A stretch of 7,157 nt of DNA from the NCBI GenBank assembly GCA_031276685.1, contig JAISMQ010000228.1, forward strand, positions 1 through 7,157, written 5' to 3'. This DNA comes from Treponema sp. (GTDB lineage: Bacteria; Spirochaetota; Spirochaetia; Treponematales; Breznakiellaceae). The notes beneath the pieces are model-generated. The model searched no databases. It worked only from the letters and a program-made list of their open reading frames with translations, and was not told the DNA's origin. Position numbers and translations under genes: made by a program. Of this stretch, positions 1 through 6,458 are shown piece after piece (within the stretch, counting starts at the first letter, position 1; each line of letters begins with the position of its first letter).

Positions 1-1229
1 CGGATAAGCTGGTTGTACTTGCAGACGCGGTCCGTGCGGCTCATCGACCCGGTCTTGATCTGCCCGGTTTCCAGCCCCACCACGAGGTCCGCGATAAAGG
101 TATCCTCCGTCTCGCCGGAGCGGTGGGACACCACGGCGGTGTAGCCGGCCCGCTTGGCAATTTCCACGGCCTCGTAGGTTTCCGTCACGGTACCGATCTG
201 GTTTACCTTGATAAGGATCGAGTTGCAGGCCCCCAGCGTAATACCCTTTTCCAGGCGCTTGGTGTTGGTGACAAAGAAGTCGTCCCCGACAATCTGAATT
301 TTGGCGCCGAGCTGTTTGGTCAGGGCCACGTAGCCGTCCCACTCGTCCTGGTCCAGGGGGTCCTCGATGGAGATAATGGGGTACTTTTCCACCCACTTGG
401 TGTAGATATCGATCATCTCCTGGGCGCTAAAAAGCTTGCCGGGGTTGGATTTCCAGAATTTGTAGCCCTTTTTGTCGCCTTCGCCGTAGAGTTCGGAACT
501 GGCGCAGTCCAGGGCAATGCCAATCTGCTCGCCCGGCTTGTACCCGGCCTTTTCAATGGCCTTCATGATGTAATCCAGGGCTTCCTCGTTACCAATGTCG
601 GGGGCAAAGCCGCCTTCGTCGCCAACCGCGGTGTTTTTGCCCGCGTCGTGGAGGAGTTTTTTCAGGCTGTGGAAAACTTCCGCGGTCCAGCGGACCGCCT
701 CCCGCATCGAATCGGCGCCCACGGGCATAACCATGAACTCCTGGAAGTCGATCTTGTTATCCGAATGTTTGCCCCCGTTGATAATGTTCGCCATGGGAAC
801 GGGGAGCAGGCTGGAATGGAAGGTGCCCAGGTGCTTGTAGAGGGGTATATCCAAATAACCCGCCGCGGCCCGGGCGTTTGCCATGGAAACCCCCAGAATG
901 GCGTTGGCCCCCAGGTTGGCCTTGTTGTCAGTCCCGTCCAGTTCGATCATGGTACGGTCGATATCAATCTGGTCCTGGGAATCCAGGCCCTCCAGTTCCG
1001 GCGCGATGATGTTGTTCACATTGTCAACCGCCTTAAGGACCCCTTTGCCCAGGTAGCGGCTCTTGTCGCCGTCCCGCAGCTCCACCGCCTCGTAATCGCC
1101 CGTAGAAGCCCCCGAGGGGACAGCCGCCCGCCCCAGGGTACCGTCTTCCAGGCCCACATCCACCTCGACCGGGGGATTCCCCCGGGAGTCCAGGATTTCC
1201 CTGGCGTGAACATATTCGATAATGCTCAA
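1..1229 (-). CDS. eno: Enolase (2-phosphoglycerate dehydratase), C-terminus cut by window edge
   Basis: Enolase converts 2-phosphoglycerate to phosphoenolpyruvate in cytoplasmic glycolysis, using Mg2+. About 409 codons are present. The reading frame runs off the left edge after KYNQLIR, so roughly 20 of the usual 425-435 residues are missing. Visible family motifs in order are the N-terminal REILDSRGNP, the substrate-loop PSGASTG, NGGKHSDN (active-site His), QEFM and GDEGGFAP (catalytic Glu), ALDCASSELY and SIEDPLD (metal ligands), VGDDFFVTN, ILIKVNQIGTVTET (catalytic Lys and signature), SHRSGETED and GQIKTGSMSR. I chose the TTG at 1227-1229 as start. It gives the family-like N-terminus MSIIEYVHAREI, and GAGGAGG lies 11 bases upstream. 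An in-frame ATG at 1257-1259 would add ten charged residues (IRDEEARRR region) and has a GGAG only one base away. One oddity is GNPPVEV where the family almost always has GNPTVEV. The identity is certain; the start is probable. Confidence 0.97.
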   Translation of the reverse strand, partial: MSIIEYVHAREILDSRGNPPVEVDVGLEDGTLGRAAVPSGASTGDYEAVELRDGDKSRYLGKGVLKAVDNVNNIIAPELEGLDSQDQIDIDRTMIELDGTDNKANLGANAILGVSMANARAAAGYLDIPLYKHLGTFHSSLLPVPMANIINGGKHSDNKIDFQEFMVMPVGADSMREAVRWTAEVFHSLKKLLHDAGKNTAVGDEGGFAPDIGNEEALDYIMKAIEKAGYKPGEQIGIALDCASSELYGEGDKKGYKFWKSNPGKLFSAQEMIDIYTKWVEKYPIISIEDPLDQDEWDGYVALTKQLGAKIQIVGDDFFVTNTKRLEKGITLGACNSILIKVNQIGTVTETYEAVEIAKRAGYTAVVSHRSGETEDTFIADLVVGLETGQIKTGSMSRTDRVCKYNQLI

Positions 1230-1240
1230 GCGTCTGCGCG

Positions 1241-1247
1241 CCTCCTC
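1241..1247 (-). promoter_or_regulatory. Shine-Dalgarno that favours the TTG start of eno
   Basis: The minus strand reads GAGGAGG here, 11 bases before the TTG at 1229-1227. The spacing is slightly long but the anti-SD match is strong. The upstream in-frame ATG (1259-1257) would place this motif inside the coding region. This supports the shorter protein. Confidence 0.6.
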
Positions 1248-1254
1248 ATCTCTG

Positions 1255-1286
1255 ATCATACTCCGGTATTGGGCGGCCTGCGTCAA
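1255..1286 (-). promoter_or_regulatory. Possible eno promoter
   Basis: On the minus strand TTGACG (1286-1281) resembles a -35 box and TATGAT (1260-1255) a -10 box. The 20-base spacer is longer than the 17 bases normally preferred, so this is weak. If real, transcription would start near 1248. That excludes the ATG at 1259 and leaves the TTG at 1229 as the only start, with a very short leader. No better sigma-70-like pair was seen between 1260 and 1341. Confidence 0.25.
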
Positions 1287-1341
1287 GGACCGGGCCAGGG
1301 CCAGCGCATATACACGGGAATATTGCGGTGGACAGGTAAAC

Positions 1342-1467
1342 CAGGGGAAACAAAACGCCTATGCCGGCCACGCTTGCTTTGCGCCAATAGCTTCCTCCTC
1401 ATTGCCTGCGGTTCAGATGGCGCAAAGCTTCGGTCAAGTGTCCGCCACAGGCGTTTTGCTTCCCCTG
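1342..1467. repeat. 126-bp nested inverted repeat between eno and the envelope operon
   Basis: The outer arms 1342-1360 and 1449-1467 are 19 bases each and pair at 18 of 19 positions (outer end CAGGGGAA, inner end AACGCCT). The inner arms 1376-1386 and 1418-1428 pair perfectly over 11 bases (GCTTTGCGCCA). Between the two stems are unequal stretches of 15 bases (left) and 20 bases (right), and the terminal loop is 31 bases. Outward of 1342 and 1467 the pairing stops abruptly, and I see no flanking target-site duplication. As RNA either strand would form a long branched or bulged hairpin. It lies in the 3' flank of the barrel gene and upstream of eno, so it could be a processing or termination structure, or a miniature palindromic repeat element. 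The pairing is directly visible; the role is not. Confidence 0.85.
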
Positions 1468-1501
1468 CCCGCCGCACTTTCCCATCCCTTATGCGCTGGC
1501 T

Positions 1502-2845
1502 CTAAAACGAGTAGGCTATCCCGAACGTAAGAAAGCTGTTGGAACGGTAGGCGCCTAACTGGCCGCCCTCGTCGCCGCCGAAGACGCCGGCGGAAAAAGT
1601 AAGCTGTACGTCCCGGATTGTCCAGTAAATACCCGGCACGATAAGAAAATCCCCTTCCTCAAGGCCCCAGATGCCGGTAGCGCGGACTTCAAGATCGTCC
1701 CGGAGGAATTTCTTTGAAAGGACGGCGGTGATCCGGCTCGATGTCATATCGCTCCCGGCCTCGATGTCCGCGAGGGGGTTATCCCCGACCTTGCCATTCA
1801 GCAGGCGGACAGATTCGTTGCACTGCAGGTTCAGATTGACGCCCCAGACCAGATCGCGGTCAAAGCCGAAGGACCAGAGAATCGCGGGGTTGTACACGGC
1901 CCCGTCATCGCCGCCCAGGTCGCCGGTGATGTTGGCGGCGGCTTCCGCCCGCAGGTTAAAGCCCGCGACAACCTGCGCCCAGTCAAGCCCGATCTGGTGG
2001 TAACGGTTAAAATCGAGGGCGATGCCGGCGGGAACACCCGTACTAAAATCAACCGTGGTAACGGCGGCGGGCTGGTGCATGCGCCCGTAGAAGTACTGCA
2101 GCCCGATGTCCGCAGGCCCCAGGGTCGTGGTAAAGCGCAGGCCCGCCTGGCCGTAGGCCAGCTTGTTTATATCGGGCATGGCGGGTTTAATGCCCGGCGG
2201 CAGCAAAGCTGACAGCGATGCTGATGAGGGGGACACCCAGCGCCCCGTTTCGGCGAAGCGGTGGGGCGAAAACCAGGGCAACAGCACCGTCTCCAGCTTG
2301 GTGAACGGGCCGGCGCGGTAGGAAAGGTGGATAAGGGGCTGGGCGATCTTGTTTTCCATGTAGTCGGTCATGTTGGTAAGGCTGGCGTAGTTAAAGGGGT
2401 TGACCAGGTCCAGCGGCCCCATGCTGTCCGCCTTGCCCCAGGTAAGCTTGCGCAGGCCGCATTCAAACTCAAAATCGCCAAAGTACGCCTGCAGGTAGGC
2501 TTCGTCGGGGGCGACCAGGCCCAGCGTGTACTGCGTGTCCGGCGCGTTGATCTTCAGCCGGATCACCGCCTTGACATTGGCGCCGTCGGCCTCGAAGTTA
2601 AGCCTGCCCCGGAAATTGCCCTCCAGGGCCGTGTCCGGCGGGTCGTCGAATTCTTCCGCGTACCCGGTTATTTCCATGGCGGCCTCCCCGGACAGGGCGA
2701 GGGCTAAGGGGCCAAAGCCTCCGTCTTCGCCGCCCGATCCGGCAATGTCATCCGGAAAACCGAAGTCCTGGGCGGCAAGCCCCGCCGCCGGACCTGCCGA
2801 CAGTACCGCTGTTAGCAGCAGAGCGACAGAAAAACGCCGTGTCAT
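1502..2845 (-). CDS. Predicted outer-membrane beta-barrel protein of an MMPL/LolA operon
   Basis: The 447-residue product starts with a Sec signal peptide: MTRRF, a hydrophobic stretch at residues 6-22, and likely cleavage after GLAA at about 24-25. The mature start is an acidic, Gly/Phe-rich segment (27-45, beginning DFGFPDD). Alternating hydrophobic and polar strands follow up to the last residue, and the chain ends FGIAYSF, a terminal Phe typical of Bam-assembled barrels. Residues 131-195 (RKLTWGKADSMGPLDLVNP, then PLIHLSY, then LPWFSPH) recall the conserved pattern of DUF1302-type barrels that sit beside RND transporters in other bacteria; this likeness is remembered, not searched. Translation is probably coupled to the upstream LolA-like gene by an ATGA overlap at 2842-2845, with GGGAGG five bases before the start. 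I infer that it is the outer-membrane end of a transport route. A non-transport porin-like role is possible. Confidence 0.82.
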   Translation of the reverse strand: MTRRFSVALLLTAVLSAGPAAGLAAQDFGFPDDIAGSGGEDGGFGPLALALSGEAAMEITGYAEEFDDPPDTALEGNFRGRLNFEADGANVKAVIRLKINAPDTQYTLGLVAPDEAYLQAYFGDFEFECGLRKLTWGKADSMGPLDLVNPFNYASLTNMTDYMENKIAQPLIHLSYRAGPFTKLETVLLPWFSPHRFAETGRWVSPSSASLSALLPPGIKPAMPDINKLAYGQAGLRFTTTLGPADIGLQYFYGRMHQPAAVTTVDFSTGVPAGIALDFNRYHQIGLDWAQVVAGFNLRAEAAANITGDLGGDDGAVYNPAILWSFGFDRDLVWGVNLNLQCNESVRLLNGKVGDNPLADIEAGSDMTSSRITAVLSKKFLRDDLEVRATGIWGLEEGDFLIVPGIYWTIRDVQLTFSAGVFGGDEGGQLGAYRSNSFLTFGIAYSF

Positions 2846-3615
2846 CTCAGCCTCCCGGTTTCAAGATACGCCGCCGTAAAAACGGTGTCGGGAATGGGGT
2901 CGTCGTATTTGATAATATCCATGTGGATCGTGGTAGAAGTTCCGGCGGCAAGGGTCCGCACGGTGGTTTGGGTGGGGGTCAGGTGGCCCTGCACATCTTC
3001 AAGCGCGCCGCTTTCCATTACCTTTTGCAGCGCGCCCCGGCGGTCGTACATCTCCACCTGGTAGATGACGCTGTTTTCCTTGCCGATCCAGGAGATCATC
3101 CTGGAATACTGGAAATCCCGGTCTTTTGGGACGGACTGGACCACATGGCAGGCGGTACCGTTCAGGTTTTCCTCGCGGAGCAGGGTGTGGGTATCGCGCC
3201 CCGCGTCGCGGCTCATGGAGGACATATCGTCATAGGAAAAATCCGTCCCCATAAAGTTACTACCGCTGTCGGACGCGGCGATGCGGCGCACTTTGCCCAG
3301 ACTGGGCACGAAGATCCAGCGGTCAGAATCGCCTGACGAACGGTCCAGAGTGAGGAAGCGCGTGTTCTTTACCGACGCGGGGCTTTGGAACACGATCATC
3401 ATGCGGTCGTTCCCCTGCTCGTCATCCTTGGAGTACTGATCGATGACGCGCTCCGCAGTGGAACCGTTAGCCGCAGTAATAACCATGCGGGAACGGGTGG
3501 AAACTGTGTCCGCCTGGATACGGTTACGGGCGGCCCGGACGATGGACTCGGCATCCTGGGCCGGCAGGGCCATGGCAAAAAACAATGCGACAACAGTAAT
3601 GGTAATCCGCTTCAT
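2842..3615 (-). CDS. LolA-like periplasmic protein (outer-membrane lipoprotein-sorting family)
   Basis: This protein has 257 residues from the chosen ATG. Residues 1-20 form a signal peptide (MKRIT start, hydrophobic core, likely cleavage after ALPAQ), so it should act in the periplasm. The mature part is mostly beta-strand. It carries features I associate with the LolA_like family: RWIFVPSLGKVRRI at 99-112, FMGTDFSYDDM at 121-131, and a later strand NLNGTACHVVQSVPK. The family adopts the half-barrel lipid-binding fold of LolA/LolB and is often encoded next to MMPL transporters. The start at 3615 is preferred because AAGGAG lies seven bases upstream and the signal peptide begins there. An in-frame ATG at 3678 would add 21 basic residues before the signal peptide and overlap the transporter gene. 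It lies 22 bases after the transporter gene and overlaps the barrel gene by 4 bases. The cargo is unknown. It is not the housekeeping LolA by context. Confidence 0.85.
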   Translation of the reverse strand: MKRITITVVALFFAMALPAQDAESIVRAARNRIQADTVSTRSRMVITAANGSTAERVIDQYSKDDEQGNDRMMIVFQSPASVKNTRFLTLDRSSGDSDRWIFVPSLGKVRRIAASDSGSNFMGTDFSYDDMSSMSRDAGRDTHTLLREENLNGTACHVVQSVPKDRDFQYSRMISWIGKENSVIYQVEMYDRRGALQKVMESGALEDVQGHLTPTQTTVRTLAAGTSTTIHMDIIKYDDPIPDTVFTAAYLETGRLR

Positions 3616-3622
3616 TCCGCGA

Positions 3623-3628
3623 CTCCTT
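3623..3628 (-). promoter_or_regulatory. Ribosome binding site that fixes the start of the LolA-like gene
   Basis: The minus strand reads AAGGAG, seven bases before the ATG at 3615-3613. It sits in the 22-bp gap after the transporter stop codon (TGA, 3640-3638). This rules against the longer frame opening at 3678. Confidence 0.75.
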
Positions 3629-3637
3629 ATAAAAAAT

Positions 3638-6295
3638 TCAAACCTGCGCCTTGCCAGGTTCCGGGGTTCCATACACAAACTTCGGCTTTACAAGCAAGAG
3701 CAGCGCGGGGATAACGGTCAGGCTTAGCAGCGCGGTTACCAGCATGGCGAAGGCCACGAGGATCCCCACATCGGATATGATGCGAAAACGCGACAGGGCA
3801 AGAACGGCGAATCCCGCGCCCACGGAAACCGCGTTGATAATAATCGCCTTGCCGGAGCTTAAAAAGGCCCGGCGGAGAAAATTGCCGGAATCTTCGCCGC
3901 CTTCCCGTCTAAGGTACTCGTGCCTGAAGCTGTCCATAAAGTGAATCGTATAATCAATGCCAATGCCCACAATAAGGCTGGCAATAATGGCGGTCCCGAT
4001 GTTGAGCTTGATCCCCAGGAACCCCATCAGCGCGAAGTTGCAGAGAATGGCAATGACAATCGGCACGCTGCCGATAAGCCCCGCAACAAGCGACCTGTTT
4101 GAAACGGCGATGATGATAAACACCATAAGTACGGAAATAGCAATGGTGATAAGCTGGGACTGCGTTACCAGATCGGTAATCGTAACTTCCAGTACCGAAC
4201 CGCCGCCCACCAGGAAGCGCACGGTATCGGGGAACACGTCTTTGGCGTAGCCGCGTATGGCGTCAAGAACCTGCGCGGTATCGTTCCGTCCGACGGTACG
4301 CATCTGCACGAGGGATTTAATAGCCGTAGGCTCGACCGGATCGTTTGAATAGCCTTCGGTGCCCCCGGAAAGCAGGGCAAGATAGTTGGCGACGATCTGC
4401 CCCAGTTCCGCATCGCCTGTCTTGCCGTACTTCGCCGGGTCCCGGGGGATCTCGTAGTACGCCATGCCTTCGTAGTTCGTCAGGCGCTTAAGGCCCTGCA
4501 CCAGATCGCGGGCGTCCATGCCCAAATTGGCGCCGGAGGCGGTGTCGAGCATGGCAAGCAGATCCGCTGTGGAAACGGGGGCCGCCAGGGTCTCCGCGTT
4601 TGCGTTTTCGGCCTCCTCCGGCAGCGTCGCCTCCGCGTAAGCGCCGTCAAAGCCAAAACCGCCCGCCGCTTCAAAACCAAAGCCAAAATCATCTTCCGCC
4701 CCAAAGCCAAAATCCCCCGTTTCCCCGTAGGAGGGGGCCGGGCGAATCCCCTCCGGGCTTTCGTCGGCGTTGAACACCTGGTTTATGCGCTTTACCATGT
4801 CCGTAAACCCCGCGACTTTGCCGACCAGGGGGTTGCGCTCCATAAGGGCAGCCGACAGATCGTCCATCGCGCCAAGCACGTTTGGGTCAAGCAGGGCTTC
4901 CGTCGTATCCGCCTGGAGGACAAGTACCGCGTCCTTGGAGCCGCCGAAACGTTCGCGTATAAAGCGGTCGGACCTGGCGATATCCGAATTCTCACTGAAA
5001 TACTCAACAATAATGTTGTCGATGACGAGCTTTGAGCTTCCGTAAGCGGCAATGCCGACGATCAGCGCGGCGAGTACCAGCACAAGGCCTTTCCGCCGCA
5101 TGATTGTAAAAAAAACCTGGCCTATGGCAAATGACGAACCGGCGTCCCGGTTTTTCCGCGCAGGCTGCGCGGGGCGCGGGCCGCGGATAAGGCAGCAGGC
5201 GGGGATAAACGTTACCGCCACGGCAAAGGCAAAGAACACGCCCAGCGTGGAGATAACGCCGAATTCCTGCATGGGGACAATCGGCGTAAAGCAAAACGAC
5301 ACAAAGCCCGCAAGGGTCGTAAGGGCGGCCAGGAAGACGGGTTTGATGATCCTCCGCATAAGGCCGAACAGCATCAGGCGGTGTTCCTCCTGCGAAAGCG
5401 TCCTGCCCCGGGTTTCTTCAAAGTAATGGGTTACCACGTGTATGCCGTAGGCGCTTCCCACAGCCACAAGAATAACCGGCATTACCATGGCCAGGATCGA
5501 AAGCTTTATGCCCATAAGCGGCGTGAGTCCCACGGACCAGATAACGGCGATACCTACCGTCAGCAGGGGGAGGATAACGCCGGAGGCGCGGCGGAACGAA
5601 AAAAACAATACCGCCAGCAGCACTACGATGACAAGCGGGACAAGAAAAACAACATCGCTGAACATCGATTCGGTAATGGTGGCGCTCATCACCGGCTGCC
5701 CGGTTATATACACGGTGGCAAGGCCGTCAAACATTTCATGGGCCGCCTCTCGGACCCTGGCGAGGGCCGCGATAACTTCGGGGCTGCCGGCGTCGGCCTG
5801 GCTTACATCGATGGAGACGAGTATCTGGGTGGACGAAAAATCGTCCGACACCAGGGCCCCTTCGTAGAGATCCCAGGAGGCGATGCGCCGCTTAAGGCCG
5901 GCGATCTCTTCCGCCGTCCCGGCAAAGCCTTCGCCCACAAGATCGGTGACAACGATGGCGTCCCCTTCGGCGGTGATGTAATCGGTCGTCATAATCGAAC
6001 TTATGTCGCCGACAACGCTGAATTCGGCTATCCGCTTTACAAATGCGTCGATCTGGGCGAGAAAGCCCGGTTCAAAAACCGAGCCCATCTGCCGTTCCAG
6101 CCCCACGAGGATGGAGACAGAGCTGCCGAAGGTCTCCTCGATGTAGTCGGAAACACGACGCGCTTCGAGCTTGTCCGGCAAAAAGCGGAAATTGTTGTTG
6201 TCCAGCTCCACCCTGGGCAGTTGGAACGCGAAAAACACGGTGAGCAGGGCTATTGCCCCCACGATCACCCTGGGATGCTTAAAGAACCTTTCCAT
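3638..6295 (-). CDS. MMPL/RND-superfamily inner-membrane transporter (COG1033-like)
   Basis: The product has 885 residues from the ATG at 6295. GGGGAG lies four bases upstream, and a GTG at 6307 would overlap that site, so the shorter start is preferred. The architecture is a duplicated RND half: TM1 about 7-26, periplasmic domain 1 about 27-211, TM2-TM6 about 213-370, a cytoplasmic loop, TM7 about 402-420, periplasmic domain 2 about 421-706, and TM8-TM12 about 708-869. Each half has a sterol-sensing-domain-like bundle. TM10 has GIGIDYTIHF with the Asp expected for proton coupling. The equivalent TM4 stretch is VAVGSAYGIHVV, with no Asp. Domain 2 contains an acidic Phe-Gly repeat segment at about 527-551 and an Ala/Glu-rich linker after it. 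It is the first gene of the operon and diverges from a TetR gene. Family knowledge points to export or extraction of lipid-like cargo from the inner membrane. The substrate is not predictable here, and direction of transport is inferred. Confidence 0.92.
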   Translation of the reverse strand: MERFFKHPRVIVGAIALLTVFFAFQLPRVELDNNNFRFLPDKLEARRVSDYIEETFGSSVSILVGLERQMGSVFEPGFLAQIDAFVKRIAEFSVVGDISSIMTTDYITAEGDAIVVTDLVGEGFAGTAEEIAGLKRRIASWDLYEGALVSDDFSSTQILVSIDVSQADAGSPEVIAALARVREAAHEMFDGLATVYITGQPVMSATITESMFSDVVFLVPLVIVVLLAVLFFSFRRASGVILPLLTVGIAVIWSVGLTPLMGIKLSILAMVMPVILVAVGSAYGIHVVTHYFEETRGRTLSQEEHRLMLFGLMRRIIKPVFLAALTTLAGFVSFCFTPIVPMQEFGVISTLGVFFAFAVAVTFIPACCLIRGPRPAQPARKNRDAGSSFAIGQVFFTIMRRKGLVLVLAALIVGIAAYGSSKLVIDNIIVEYFSENSDIARSDRFIRERFGGSKDAVLVLQADTTEALLDPNVLGAMDDLSAALMERNPLVGKVAGFTDMVKRINQVFNADESPEGIRPAPSYGETGDFGFGAEDDFGFGFEAAGGFGFDGAYAEATLPEEAENANAETLAAPVSTADLLAMLDTASGANLGMDARDLVQGLKRLTNYEGMAYYEIPRDPAKYGKTGDAELGQIVANYLALLSGGTEGYSNDPVEPTAIKSLVQMRTVGRNDTAQVLDAIRGYAKDVFPDTVRFLVGGGSVLEVTITDLVTQSQLITIAISVLMVFIIIAVSNRSLVAGLIGSVPIVIAILCNFALMGFLGIKLNIGTAIIASLIVGIGIDYTIHFMDSFRHEYLRREGGEDSGNFLRRAFLSSGKAIIINAVSVGAGFAVLALSRFRIISDVGILVAFAMLVTALLSLTVIPALLLLVKPKFVYGTPEPGKAQV
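4637..4717 (-). repeat. Degenerate in-frame repeats encoding a Phe-Gly-rich acidic segment
   Basis: This lies inside the transporter gene. The plus-strand 14-mer ccaaagccaaaatc occurs identically at 4677-4690 and 4701-4714, 24 bases (eight codons) apart. A near copy is at 4647-4660. The encoded stretch repeats DFGFG, DFGFGF and GFGFDG separated by acidic or alanine residues, within periplasmic domain 2. Repeat slippage is a plausible origin. The segment looks flexible and is not part of the canonical RND fold. Confidence 0.75.
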
Positions 6296-6316
6296 GTGTC
6301 TCCCCACGCTTGATGT

Positions 6317-6364
6317 TTTATCCTGTCGGAACTACAATAACACAACATAGTAACCAGAAGGCAA
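6317..6364 (-). promoter_or_regulatory. Candidate promoter region of the envelope operon
   Basis: On the minus strand TTGCCT (6364-6359) and TGTTAT (6342-6337) are separated by 16 bases. An alternative pair is TTGTGT (6345-6340) and GATAAA (6322-6317), 17 bases apart. Neither pair is strong. The region is clearly richer in A+T than the flanking genes and sits 20-70 bases before the transporter start, where a promoter is required. The position is credible; the exact boxes are not. Confidence 0.35.
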
Positions 6365-6370
6365 CGTACA

Positions 6371-6403
6371 GTTGTTTTGAATCTGTGATGATTCCTACAC
6401 AAC
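6371..6403. promoter_or_regulatory. Interrupted palindrome, candidate TetR-family operator
   Basis: The order of elements is GTTGT, three bases, GAATC, six bases (TGTGAT), GATTC, four bases, ACAAC. Both arm pairs are exact inverted repeats, with nearly the same spacing on each side. It lies in the divergent region between the transporter operon and the TetR gene, just upstream of the best -35-like box for the operon. TetR dimers bind such dyads, often controlling both divergent genes. A second small dyad, CAAC-5-GTTG, overlaps its left end at 6362-6374. Binding is inferred from position and symmetry only. Confidence 0.5.
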
Positions 6404-6458
6404 GCCGCCCCGGTGTCGGTTTGGCGGTAATTTTGTTTGCGCTGTTGGGAGACGGATA

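Noticed and set aside
1342..1467. Inverted repeat as a CRISPR array or a complete insertion sequence
   Set aside because: There is only one pair of arms, with no regular spacers, no transposase frame and no target-site duplication visible at its ends.
1283..1477. 64-codon minus-strand open frame in the eno/barrel gap
   Set aside because: It is spread across the inverted repeat, has an Arg-rich translation of no known type and no clear ribosome site. It is better explained as repeat DNA.
123..1505. 460-codon plus-strand open frame over the enolase gene
   Set aside because: It is antisense to an unmistakable enolase with all catalytic motifs on the minus strand. Its translation has no recognisable domain and comes from high-GC codon structure.
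2261..3336. Plus-strand open frames of 148, 117 and 165 codons over the barrel and LolA-like genes
   Set aside because: They are mirror frames of the two minus-strand genes, which have signal peptides, ribosome sites and family motifs. No independent evidence supports them.
3616..3678. 21-residue N-terminal extension of the LolA-like protein
   Set aside because: It would overlap the transporter gene and put a basic stretch before the signal peptide. The AAGGAG seven bases before the internal ATG fixes the shorter form.
5381..6313. 310-codon plus-strand open frame over the transporter gene
   Set aside because: It lies opposite the well-supported MMPL/RND coding frame. The translation is His/Gly/Arg-rich without domain features.
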